Source: BJGO01 sp039810885 (lineage in GTDB: Bacteria > Bacteroidota > Bacteroidia > Chitinophagales > UBA10324). Taken from it: a stretch of DNA of 64,000 nt. Made by a program: the position numbers and the translations under genes. Location of the stretch: the NCBI GenBank assembly GCA_039810885.1, contig JBDHXV010000004.1:32946-96945 (forward strand). The letters run 5' to 3'. Below the pieces are notes generated by a model that saw nothing but the letters and a program-made list of their open reading frames with translations, did not search any database and was not told where the DNA came from. Positions 25,770 to 34,231 of this stretch are shown in pieces (the stretch's first letter is position 1; each line of letters begins with the position of its first letter).

Positions 25770-26714
25770 TTGAACTTCATCAGAGATCATATACATAATC
25801 CTACTTATCAGTACTTATTTTTTGCGCTGATTATTATGTTCTCTTTGATACTCGATATTCTTTTTGTAAAGAAGAAGAATAACACTGGTATGAGTTTCGG
25901 GCAGGCCTTACTTCAAAGTATTGCTTGGGTTGGATTAGCCGTTGTTTACGGATTTATCATCTTTTTAGAGAAGGGGCAAACAGCTACTGCAGAATATTTT
26001 TCTGCTTATATCATGGAATATTCCCTATCAATGGATAACATATTCGTCTTTATTCTCATTCTTAAATTCTTTCGAATCTCAGATAAGCATTATGCCATTG
26101 TATTGTTTTGGGGAATTCTGGCTGCAATACTCTTGCGAATAGCTTTTATCGTGATTGGTGCTGCCCTTGTCAGTCAAGCTCAGTGGATTCTTTATGTGTT
26201 TGGGGCCATTTTAATCTATACAGGATATAAACTATTTGTTACTAAAGAAGAAGAAGGATATGACCCTTCGAAAAGTTGGATTTTAAAACTGCTGAATAAA
26301 TATTTACCTATTACAGATAGCGAAGGTGGCGGCAAGTTTTTTATTCGTGAAAAAGGAAAACGACTTGCTACACGGTTATTCGTGGTAATTATTATTATCT
26401 CTACAACTGATATCATATTTGCCTTAGATAGCATTCCCGCAGCCTTTGCTATTACACAAGATACGATGGTCATTCTCACTTCTAACATTTTTGCAGTTAT
26501 CGGATTAAGAGCTATGTTTTTTATGTTGAGTAATGCTGTATCTAAATTTCGTTTTTTACATCATGGAATTTCTGTAGTATTAATCTTTATAGGCGTAAAA
26601 ATGCTGATTCAAATTTTCGATGTACACCTAAGTACAGAGTGGTCTTTATTAATTATTATCCTCACTTTGACCCTTTCTATTCTTTTATCCTTAGTCGTAA
26701 AAGAGAAGAAGTAG
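25770..26714 (+). CDS. TerC/Alx-family integral membrane protein
   Basis: A 314-residue polytopic protein with about nine membrane helices. The TerC-family signature is present: EYSLSMDNIFVFILILKFFR in one helix and TTDIIFALDSIPAAFAIT in another, each with the conserved acidic residues that likely bind metal. Alx of E. coli exports manganese and responds to alkaline pH; related TerC proteins protect from tellurite or help insert metals into exported proteins. No ATG lies near the homologous N-terminus, so translation probably starts at the TTG at 25770, 11 bases after the DUF4340 stop. The alternative is a later ATG that would cut the first helix. Confidence 0.88.
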   Translation: MNFIRDHIHNPTYQYLFFALIIMFSLILDILFVKKKNNTGMSFGQALLQSIAWVGLAVVYGFIIFLEKGQTATAEYFSAYIMEYSLSMDNIFVFILILKFFRISDKHYAIVLFWGILAAILLRIAFIVIGAALVSQAQWILYVFGAILIYTGYKLFVTKEEEGYDPSKSWILKLLNKYLPITDSEGGGKFFIREKGKRLATRLFVVIIIISTTDIIFALDSIPAAFAITQDTMVILTSNIFAVIGLRAMFFMLSNAVSKFRFLHHGISVVLIFIGVKMLIQIFDVHLSTEWSLLIIILTLTLSILLSLVVKEKK

Positions 26715-26951
26715 TATCGGTCGTATAACTCTATAATCAAGTTAGGGTTTCTAAAGTATTAATTAAGGTTCATTCTGAATTCGAATACCCTAGAGAAAAG
26801 TTGCAAAGTCATTCTTGTATTCCTTAATGGATATGAATAACAAATTCAGAATAGATCTGTTTCTATTTTTCAGAACACTTTAAACATAAATTAATTTCTC
26901 ATCGAAATAAGGATGATGCAGTCCGAGATAATAGCTTAAATAAAACAATTA

Positions 26952-27926
26952 TCATTTCTTTTCGATGATAAACATGAGGTCAGGGCCGAAATTACTTTTA
27001 TCTCTAAATAGCAATTCTATACTGCCAATCCAGTAAAAGATATTCCTAAGCATAACACGCTTCCAATCTAAGATGTGGGGCGATGGGTATTGATAACAAT
27101 GCCCAACAAGGCTTGGCCAAATCGGCGGGTGAATAGGTAGGGGAATCATTCTTTTTTTAACCCTGAATCCACAAGACTCTGCCATTTTTTTAAATGTGCT
27201 GGGGGTATAATGTGCCACGTGTTCGCAGCAATCCCATATATCGATACCGTTGTCTTTAGCGGTTAGCTTAGCAAGTTTCATCTTTAATTTATTGTAATCG
27301 CCATTGGGCACCTTAATAACGATAATACCATCTGGTTTCAATAACTCAGAACATGTTTTTAGTAATGCTTTAGGTATAGCCACGTGTTCAAACACATCAA
27401 TCAAGGTAATGATGTCGTAACTCTCTTTGGGCAAATTTGCATCTTCCAAGAAGGCACAATGAATTTTTAGATTCCATTGCTCAACTGCAATCTTGGTTAA
27501 CGAGGGGCTTGGCTCAACTCCTTCCGTGTCAAAGCCCATATTTCTGGCTATTCTCAAAAAGAAGCCCATATTGGCTCCTACATCCAGAAGCTTTCCTTTG
27601 GTTTTGATTTTTTTAATTTCATTAAGTTGGTTGGTGTAATTTTTATCTCTATGGTGAGGCTTCTTTCCTTTGAAGATTAATGCAGCTTCATTGTAAAATG
27701 TATCTGCATCACCAAAATAATTTTCTTCAGAATTTTTTGCTCTTGGGTTTGTATAAATAAGATCACACCTTTTGCATTGTACTACTTGTAAGCCCTTATC
27801 GTCATCAATTTTAAAGAAGTCTTCACTTCCACAAAGCGGGCAAAGGCAATATTCTCTTTCATCTTCCGCATAGTAACTTTTTTGTGTGCCTCCGCGGATA
27901 TAATCATCTGATGTTACGTTCTCCAT
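26952..27926 (-). CDS. Class I SAM methyltransferase with N-terminal zinc-ribbon
   Basis: A 324-residue protein. Residues 27-60 form a zinc ribbon with CPLC (29-32) and CKRC (51-54). The methyltransferase core starts with motif I LLDVGANMGFFLRIA (about 113-127), then GVEPSPSL (acidic ribose contact) and DIITLIDVFEHV. This two-part architecture is common in Bacteroidota glycan and nucleotide-sugar loci, where members methylate sugars. A C-terminal basic/aromatic region (about 240-324) may bind the acceptor. It is the last gene of the minus-strand block 26952-30719 but sits 250 bases from the urea transporter, so it may have its own promoter. The acceptor is unknown. Confidence 0.85.
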   Translation of the reverse strand: MENVTSDDYIRGGTQKSYYAEDEREYCLCPLCGSEDFFKIDDDKGLQVVQCKRCDLIYTNPRAKNSEENYFGDADTFYNEAALIFKGKKPHHRDKNYTNQLNEIKKIKTKGKLLDVGANMGFFLRIARNMGFDTEGVEPSPSLTKIAVEQWNLKIHCAFLEDANLPKESYDIITLIDVFEHVAIPKALLKTCSELLKPDGIIVIKVPNGDYNKLKMKLAKLTAKDNGIDIWDCCEHVAHYTPSTFKKMAESCGFRVKKRMIPLPIHPPIWPSLVGHCYQYPSPHILDWKRVMLRNIFYWIGSIELLFRDKSNFGPDLMFIIEKK

Positions 27927-28176
27927 TTTTTATTTTGTACAAGCTGTTTTATCTGATTTTAAAAACCTTTCTCTCTTAAAAAGGCGAGTATTTTTTTTTG
28001 CCGTCTAATAGGGAAAAGCCCCCCAAATATAGCATCATCGTATAATAAGAATGTCTTGTGTGAGGATTGAATCTCATTATTTTCGTTTATGCATCATAGC
28101 ACATTGTTCATCATAATTGGGTGGCACATCTTAGTGGTTTAAAGATCGCTTAATCTTGATTCTGTTTTATTAACTC

Positions 28177-29040
28177 TTATTCGCTTGTATGGTCTCTTGA
28201 GGTTTTATTTTTTAGTGAAATAGTAACAAACGATGCCATTACAAATGGGAATGTTAACTGAGTGATGTTATGGTATGATAGAAATAAACTGATTATAACG
28301 GATAATAACACAGAGGTAATTGCCCAAATTATGTTTTTGGAACTTACTCCCGAAAAAGTGATGGCACACAGTACTGCATTGTAGCCAAACAGCCCCATGC
28401 TTATTGCTTGTTGTGGTGCGCCAAGATTTTCTGATACCAGTGTTGCTATTAATGCCCCTGCCACACCATAGAATGCTGCAAGCGGAGATTGTATAAAAAC
28501 AGCAATAATAAAAATAATGCTTGATACAATGCTCTCTTGAAAGATAACTTGTCCATAGCTTCTGATGACTCCCGTGGAGAGGTTACTGGTCGAAGTTAAT
28601 GTCGCTGCTGCAATAGTGTGATTAGGGAAATAAAATTCTATGCAATAAATAATTACCCACGTCACGCCCACAAATGGAAGCGTAAATATTGGTATCTTCC
28701 TTTTAAGAAAGAAATGTTGAATAATGGTCGCTGTTGAAGCCCCTGTTAAAACCAGGAACCAAAGTAAGAACTCATGTTTAATAAACACGGGCAGTGCTAC
28801 ACCAACTAATGCGGCACTAAATCCATAAAGACCGCGTGCTGTTTCATCTTTATTATATTTTAATAAAATGGCAGTAAGTGTGCCGCAACCGGCAGCAAAT
28901 AGCATCATTAATCCCATCAGCACTGAACCATATAAAACGCCAATAAAAAATAATACTCCTGTAAAAGCATTTTCTTGAAGCATAATTTGCCCCACTCCTC
29001 TGAATATAGTTTTTGCTATGTGGAGCAGCCTCTCTTTCAC
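28177..29040 (-). CDS. Urea transporter (UT family)
   Basis: A 287-residue membrane protein with about ten helices in two inverted-repeat halves. Each half opens with the UT signature: GQIMLQENAFTGVLFFIG (near residue 17) and YGQVIFQESIVSSIIFIIA (near 165). GLYGFSAALVGVALP and GLFGYNAVLCAITFSG are the matching pore motifs. This family forms channel-like transporters for urea. The start codon is GTG at 29038-29040. No urease gene is near, and the gene lies between a glycosyltransferase and a methyltransferase, with a 36-base gap to the former. So either urea is handled elsewhere in the genome or the substrate here is a related amide. Confidence 0.85.
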   Translation of the reverse strand: MKERLLHIAKTIFRGVGQIMLQENAFTGVLFFIGVLYGSVLMGLMMLFAAGCGTLTAILLKYNKDETARGLYGFSAALVGVALPVFIKHEFLLWFLVLTGASTATIIQHFFLKRKIPIFTLPFVGVTWVIIYCIEFYFPNHTIAAATLTSTSNLSTGVIRSYGQVIFQESIVSSIIFIIAVFIQSPLAAFYGVAGALIATLVSENLGAPQQAISMGLFGYNAVLCAITFSGVSSKNIIWAITSVLLSVIISLFLSYHNITQLTFPFVMASFVTISLKNKTSRDHTSE

Positions 29041-29076
29041 AAGGTTGTTTGTTGTTGAATGTGATTTCTAAAAAAA

Positions 29077-29961
29077 CTATTTCAGTAATTTATAATTCTT
29101 ATATTCTCCGATATGCCAGCCAAGTTTTTTGTAGATGGTATTAAGAACTTGCCTTCTAAAAGATTCTTTTTTTGTCTTTGTGGGATCGAAAGAAAATTTC
29201 CAGTTCAAACGCTTCAGTCGCTCTGTCATCACTTTCGGATGCGTGCCCTTGAAGTGCTCCACAGAATCAATGATTGAATAATCAAATTCTTCAACCACAG
29301 GTATATTCTTTTTTACCCATTCATCATCGTGCCACATCTTGTGAAACTCAAGTTGTTTCTTCTGCATAATATCCGGAGCCTTAACCCACCCATAGTGATA
29401 AATGCAGGCGTCAACATATTTAACATTGAGTTTCCCATCATTTCCCTTTCTGAAACTCATGGCATCTTTATATGAATAGATATCTTTTCTGTTGCGCACT
29501 ACTCGTATCTCTTTCTTCTGCCAATGCCTCGCATCTGCTATGTAATCGTAAGAGCCATAAAAGTTAAGATGGTCGAAAACGAATCCATCTACTTGCATGT
29601 CGTCTTTATATTGAATCATTGCATGCTTAATGTTGTCCAAATATTTCTCGTGTATCACCTCATCTCCCTGGATATAAAAAGCCCAGTCAACATCGGATGA
29701 TATAGCATGAAAAGCTTTGTTTGTTTCAACTGCAAGTACCCGCCCGCCTTCTCGCAACGTATCATCCCATACGGTTTCTATAATCTTCATCTTGGGAGAG
29801 TTTATGGACTTGACATAGTTTAACGTATCATCGTCAGAACGACCAACTGCAAGCACGAATTCATCGCATACCGGCAGTATGGAAAGGATAGCTTCAAGAA
29901 TAGGATAATCATATTTCACAGCATTTCGTATAAAAGAGAAGCCGGATACTTTTACTGCCAT
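29077..29961 (-). CDS. Family 2-type glycosyltransferase
   Basis: A 294-residue soluble GT-A-type enzyme. It begins FSFIRNAVKYDYPILEAILS, followed by PVCDEFVLAVGRSDDDT, the usual nucleotide-binding strand pattern of GT2 proteins. WAFYIQGDEVIHEKYLDNI holds the DxD-like acidic site (QGDE form). A Trp/Lys-rich C-terminal region (about 225-294) may contact membrane or acceptor. It is 2 bases downstream of the polysaccharide deacetylase, so the two are cotranscribed and probably act on the same glycan. Donor and acceptor are unknown. Confidence 0.86.
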   Translation of the reverse strand: MAVKVSGFSFIRNAVKYDYPILEAILSILPVCDEFVLAVGRSDDDTLNYVKSINSPKMKIIETVWDDTLREGGRVLAVETNKAFHAISSDVDWAFYIQGDEVIHEKYLDNIKHAMIQYKDDMQVDGFVFDHLNFYGSYDYIADARHWQKKEIRVVRNRKDIYSYKDAMSFRKGNDGKLNVKYVDACIYHYGWVKAPDIMQKKQLEFHKMWHDDEWVKKNIPVVEEFDYSIIDSVEHFKGTHPKVMTERLKRLNWKFSFDPTKTKKESFRRQVLNTIYKKLGWHIGEYKNYKLLK

Positions 29962-29963
29962 AG

Positions 29964-30719
29964 TTATTTATTTGATTTGTCTCCTCTGAATATTGACTCA
30001 AGTAACGTTGGTTGAAAATAATAACCACTTACCTTATTCTTAAAGCTTCGCAGCGTTGTTTTAGGAGTTATTTCAATTCTGCGAATCTGAAAGAGATCAT
30101 TCATAAATTGCTTGGGGCCCGTATTTGTTGATACGGCATAAGCATAACCTGATTTTTTTGTTATATCTTTTACTCTTTCGTTAAGGCCCCCAAACGGGTA
30201 GGCAAAACTCGTCACTTTCTTTTTTAATAGTTGCTCGATATCATCTTTACATCCGGTAATTTCATTTATTAGTTGCTTATCATCGCACTTCGATAGATCG
30301 AGATGATTTCTTGTATGCCCTCCTATTTCTATTCCATAATCACATAGCTCCTTCAGTTGTTCTTTATTCATCAAGTGCACATTAGGTTCTCCCTCCGCTA
30401 CTCCCCATTGATTGTAGGCTAGGCCTGTTACTAAATAGATTACTGCTTTAAACCCGTATCGTTTCAGTATTGGGAACATCAAAGTATAATTGTCTGCATA
30501 TCCATCATCAAAAGTGAGTATGACCTTATTATATAAATCCATTAACGGATCTTTATTAAGGTCCTCGAATGTTATTGTTTGTATCCCACTTTCACTGAGA
30601 TATCTCATTTGATTTTCAAATTCTGATTTTTGAATATAAATTTTATGTCTGCCAATAGCTGTCTCTTTTTCAACAATGCGATGATATAATAATACCGGCA
30701 GAGCAAACTTCTTATCCAT
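29964..30719 (-). CDS. Polysaccharide deacetylase (NodB homology domain)
   Basis: A carbohydrate esterase family 4-type enzyme of 251 residues that removes N- or O-acetyl groups from glycans. Motif 1 TFDDGYADN (Asp71 and Asp72) and motif 2 GGHTRNHLDLS (metal ligands His135 and His139) are intact, and FAYPFGG is the third motif. No signal peptide is seen, so it may act inside the cell on a lipid-linked glycan, as some exopolysaccharide-locus members do. First gene of the unit with the glycosyltransferase. The -7 element at 30724-30731 leaves an almost absent leader. Confidence 0.88.
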   Translation of the reverse strand: MDKKFALPVLLYHRIVEKETAIGRHKIYIQKSEFENQMRYLSESGIQTITFEDLNKDPLMDLYNKVILTFDDGYADNYTLMFPILKRYGFKAVIYLVTGLAYNQWGVAEGEPNVHLMNKEQLKELCDYGIEIGGHTRNHLDLSKCDDKQLINEITGCKDDIEQLLKKKVTSFAYPFGGLNERVKDITKKSGYAYAVSTNTGPKQFMNDLFQIRRIEITPKTTLRSFKNKVSGYYFQPTLLESIFRGDKSNK

Positions 30720-30723
30720 ATTT

Positions 30724-30731
30724 CAAATATA
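30724..30731 (-). promoter_or_regulatory. Promoter -7 element for the deacetylase-glycosyltransferase unit
   Basis: Minus-strand TATATTTG matches TAnnTTTG exactly, 4 bases upstream of the ATG at 30719. The closest TTTG (30759-30762) is 27 bases away, so the -33 element is doubtful. Confidence 0.45.
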
Positions 30732-31289
30732 TTGTTATCTTATGCATTAATGAGGGTACAAAATAATAATATCTTTTTGCCTCATTCTGTATTCAGAGGA
30801 ATTAATGTAGAATTTAACCTTTAATCTGATTCGAGATCTGATTGTTGATTTAGTATTCAACACCGGATTATTACATTTATGCTTTTTATGCCGCAGTCTG
30901 TTGATGTTTCGTTTGTTGAATGTTACGGATATTCTGTTTTCTTCATCGCATTCTAACCTGTTCAAACCAGTTTAAATTCTATTTTAATTTAGGGGACATT
31001 GGCCATCTATGATGATTGCAGCATCTTATTCGTAAAGTATGAGCAACACTATACCCAACTCATCAGCCAGCTTTAGAGAGCAGCAATTTTATTTCGTAGT
31101 GCCTTTTTTCAAAATACCCGGTGCTATTTTACTGCACCGTGTTACTATGAGGTCATCATTAAAAATTGAGTAATAGGCGAAGCACATCTAATGTATCCTC
31201 TACGATAATTTACTTTACGCAGAATCCTGTCGTGAACTTATTCTTTTGTTTGAATGAGTTCTCCTCTATGTTCTCTTTCCAAAAACGGT
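30732..31289 (+). other. 558-base AT-rich stretch without a supported gene
   Basis: The largest non-coding gap in the window. Two short open frames exist: a 72-codon minus-strand frame (30747-30965) and a 44-codon plus-strand frame (31039-31173). Both have biased, low-information composition and no recognisable motif or promoter, so neither is called. A weak inverted repeat GGTGC/GCACC lies at 31129-31147. Nothing else is seen. Confidence 0.6.
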
Positions 31290-34064
31290 CTATCGAATTA
31301 ATGTAATGTCTCCTTTGCCTTTCATTACACGACTATCACTAAAAGCCACACGATAATAATATACATAAACACCCGAGTTGCAATTTTTGCCTTTATATGT
31401 GCCATCCCATCGGTCGTTAACATTATCAGAATAGAATACGCGATTGCCCCACCTATCAAAGATGTAGAACTCAGACTTCTCGATCACCCCCGTGGTATAG
31501 AGTTTTATAAAATCGTTAACTGCATCGTTATTGGGAGTAAATACATTGGGAACAAAGACTTGGTTTGGAGGGCGCACATTCACTAACACGTTAGCTGTAC
31601 TTGTACAACCATTCATATCGGTCATAACGACATTATATAAAATTGTATCGTTAGGTGTTGCAATCGGATGAGCAATTGAATCATTATCCAAATAAAAATT
31701 GGGATACCATTTATAAAATACGCCACCGCTTGCCCCCAAGGTTACAGATTCACCTAAGATAATCGTAATAGAGTCAAATGTGGTATTTACCTGAGTTACC
31801 GAGTTAACAACGATATAAGCCTGTATCGTTAAGGAGTCTATCCCGACACTATTAAATACTCTTAGGCTTACTGGATATACTCCGGGGTTATTGTAACATA
31901 TATATGGCGGATTCTGCTGAGTAGAGAATGAGGGGACCCCGCCGGGGAAAGACCAATACCAACCTTGTGGATTGTCTGTGCTTTGATCGAAGAATTGTAT
32001 GCAATCTCCTTCACAAATGGTTACATGAGATGCAGTAAACGCAGGGATGGGAGCTCCACAATTTGAAACATTAATTGTCAGGCTGTATGTGCTGTCTAAG
32101 CCTGCCCCATCAGTAACAAGTAAGGTTGCCGTATAAACCCCTGGTGTTGTATAAACAACAGCCGGTGGAGCTTGTGCATTGAAAGATGCCGGTAATCCGC
32201 CGGCAAAGGTCCAACTCCAAGTTGTTGCATTTTGGCTTTGATCAGTAAATACCACCGAATCTCCTTTACAAATATTTAAGGATGAAGCAGAAAACAGAGC
32301 TACCGGCACAGGGCAATTTTGTATGGTAACCTGATAAGCAGCCGTATCTGCGCCGCCATTGTCGGTTACAATTAATTGAACTGTAAAAGTACCTGCAGTA
32401 TTAAAATGTATCGCAGGCGGGGAGGCCCCGTTAAAACTGTTTGGAGTGCCTCCGGGGAAGGTCCAAGTGTAAATCGCATTTGTAGCTGCAATCGAGTTAT
32501 TAGTAAATGATATAGTTTGTCCTGAACATATAGATGTATCACTTAGAGCAAAGTCGGCAGTTGGCGGGTTATTACAATTATTAACCGTTAAGTTATATGT
32601 CGTACTGTCTTTTTGCCCATTCGGATTAGTTACAACTAATTTTATGATAACCGACCCTACAGTATTAAAGCAAACCTGCGGCGGCATTATAGCTGAAGAT
32701 GACGCAGGAGTGCCTCCGGGAAAGGTCCAGGCAAAGGTTGCACCCGTTAAATATGTGCTTGGGTTTGTTATATTCAGGCAATCGCCAGAACATATCGCTC
32801 CTGTTACACCTGGGTTGAATGCTGCTATAGGCGGAGTATTGCAGGTAGTAACGGTTACTGTAGCGGTAGCCGTATCAATGCTTCCCAAGCCATCGGACAG
32901 AATTAACGTAATTGTATATGAACCCGGGGTGTTATAGCAAATCGTAGGAGGTGTTTCTAAGTTAGAGGAGGTGGGCAAGCCACCGGGAAAAGACCATGCA
33001 AACGTTATTGGCCCGGCCGGGTAATTACTTTGGTTAGAAATACTAATGCATCCATTTACACAAATAGAGTCTTGATCCAAGTTAAAGTCTGCTGTAAATA
33101 CTGAGCACGGCTGAACCGTGACAAATGTACTTGTTGAAACAGAACCGCAAGCATTTGATGCGGTAAGCGTTATCTGATATGTTCCAGCGCCACCAGCCAA
33201 GGTTGCGTCAAATGCAGGGGGCGTTGCTCCGGTAAAGGTGTTGTAGCCATAGTTCCAAGAATAGGTAACACCGGGTTCTATGTTATCATTAACTACGGTG
33301 GTTGTGGCGCCTTCACAGAGCGGATTATTTGTAACTGAGAACTGCGGGTCAGGGGGCGTCGGTGTAGAAACCATCACACTATCAATAGCTACAGAGGGAT
33401 CAGTGCCGTTTCCATCATTATTATTAATCCATCTAAATCCGACTTTAATCGTAGGGTTGCCAATAGCAGATGCTGGCAAGATTAGCGAATAATTGGTCCA
33501 TTGGCCCTGCCCACTTCCACATACAGTGGTCTGTGCCGGGTTATCTATTATAGTCCATGAACTGCCGTCAAAATATTCTACCATAAAATAATCAAATGGA
33601 GGATCTCCAAAGAAGATATATTTAAATGATAACTTAGGTGCACAGAGGGCAAGGGCACAATCAATCAAGGGAGACTCCACCCGTTGATTTGTAGTCGCAT
33701 CATCTAATGGAGGAAGCCCCGCATAATAAGCTGCTCCACAATCTCCTGTAGGGCAAATCATTGTCGCAAATGTTTGATCTATTGTAGATGCGATATGGAG
33801 TGTAGCATCACCACTTCCTATACAGCCCGAGCCGCAGCTTCCTACCGGCATCCCATTTTCAGCACAACTGATAAACCATTTATTCGGAGTTGGGCTATTC
33901 ACCCCAATTGTGGATACAGTCCATGCCCCACCAGGACCTGTGTAGGTCTCTGCTAAGCAGTTCGAAGTGCAACCATTATTAAAGTTATCGAAGAAAAATA
34001 TTTGGGAAAAAGCCGGGCTACTACACAATGCAGTAAAAAGTATTATCAAAAGTGTCTTATTCAT
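31290..34064 (-). CDS. PKD-repeat surface protein with T9SS type B (gliding motility-associated) C-terminal domain
   Basis: A 924-residue exported protein. The signal peptide ends near PAFSQ. Residues about 22-235 form a jelly-roll-like domain with several Cys residues and ALALCAPKLSFKYIFFGDPP, resembling MAM or similar carbohydrate/adhesion modules. Then about six PKD/Ig-like domains of 80-90 residues follow (about 240-760), each with a pattern such as SICxG near the start, YxWxFPGG in the middle and a final CN or NC pair. The last ~85 residues are the type B sorting domain: VFVPNVFTPNNDAVNDFIKL, FYIFDRWGNRVF, WDGTYKGKNCNSGVYVYYY and a final short strand. It should be secreted and held at the cell surface. 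Monocistronic. Confidence 0.9.
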   Translation of the reverse strand: MNKTLLIILFTALCSSPAFSQIFFFDNFNNGCTSNCLAETYTGPGGAWTVSTIGVNSPTPNKWFISCAENGMPVGSCGSGCIGSGDATLHIASTIDQTFATMICPTGDCGAAYYAGLPPLDDATTNQRVESPLIDCALALCAPKLSFKYIFFGDPPFDYFMVEYFDGSSWTIIDNPAQTTVCGSGQGQWTNYSLILPASAIGNPTIKVGFRWINNNDGNGTDPSVAIDSVMVSTPTPPDPQFSVTNNPLCEGATTTVVNDNIEPGVTYSWNYGYNTFTGATPPAFDATLAGGAGTYQITLTASNACGSVSTSTFVTVQPCSVFTADFNLDQDSICVNGCISISNQSNYPAGPITFAWSFPGGLPTSSNLETPPTICYNTPGSYTITLILSDGLGSIDTATATVTVTTCNTPPIAAFNPGVTGAICSGDCLNITNPSTYLTGATFAWTFPGGTPASSSAIMPPQVCFNTVGSVIIKLVVTNPNGQKDSTTYNLTVNNCNNPPTADFALSDTSICSGQTISFTNNSIAATNAIYTWTFPGGTPNSFNGASPPAIHFNTAGTFTVQLIVTDNGGADTAAYQVTIQNCPVPVALFSASSLNICKGDSVVFTDQSQNATTWSWTFAGGLPASFNAQAPPAVVYTTPGVYTATLLVTDGAGLDSTYSLTINVSNCGAPIPAFTASHVTICEGDCIQFFDQSTDNPQGWYWSFPGGVPSFSTQQNPPYICYNNPGVYPVSLRVFNSVGIDSLTIQAYIVVNSVTQVNTTFDSITIILGESVTLGASGGVFYKWYPNFYLDNDSIAHPIATPNDTILYNVVMTDMNGCTSTANVLVNVRPPNQVFVPNVFTPNNDAVNDFIKLYTTGVIEKSEFYIFDRWGNRVFYSDNVNDRWDGTYKGKNCNSGVYVYYYRVAFSDSRVMKGKGDITLIR

Positions 34065-34212
34065 TGTCTTGCTTCGGAAATAAAAATACGTGCTAATCCC
34101 ATATTTAGTTAGTGATTTGAACGGTGTTCTTAACTACTTGGTATGGAATGTAATAATTGATAAACAAATGCTTCATTTATATCTTCTTTAATTAGAGTTA
34201 ATAACTTAGGAA

Positions 34213-34220
34213 TACCTTTG
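34213..34220 (+). promoter_or_regulatory. Promoter -7 element of the M20 amidohydrolase gene
   Basis: TACCTTTG fits TAnnTTTG and ends 11 bases before the ATG at 34232. No clear -33 partner. Confidence 0.45.
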
Positions 34221-34231
34221 TATGCAATTCG

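Noticed and set aside
30747..30965. 72-codon minus-strand frame in the AT-rich gap
   Set aside because: Basic, low-information composition, no signal or motif, and no promoter in front of its start. A consensus promoter box lies beyond its stop and serves the next gene.
31039..31173. 44-codon plus-strand frame in the same gap
   Set aside because: Short and without recognisable motif; its first half is Ser/Asn-rich and its second half hydrophobic, but no ribosome-binding or promoter signal supports it.
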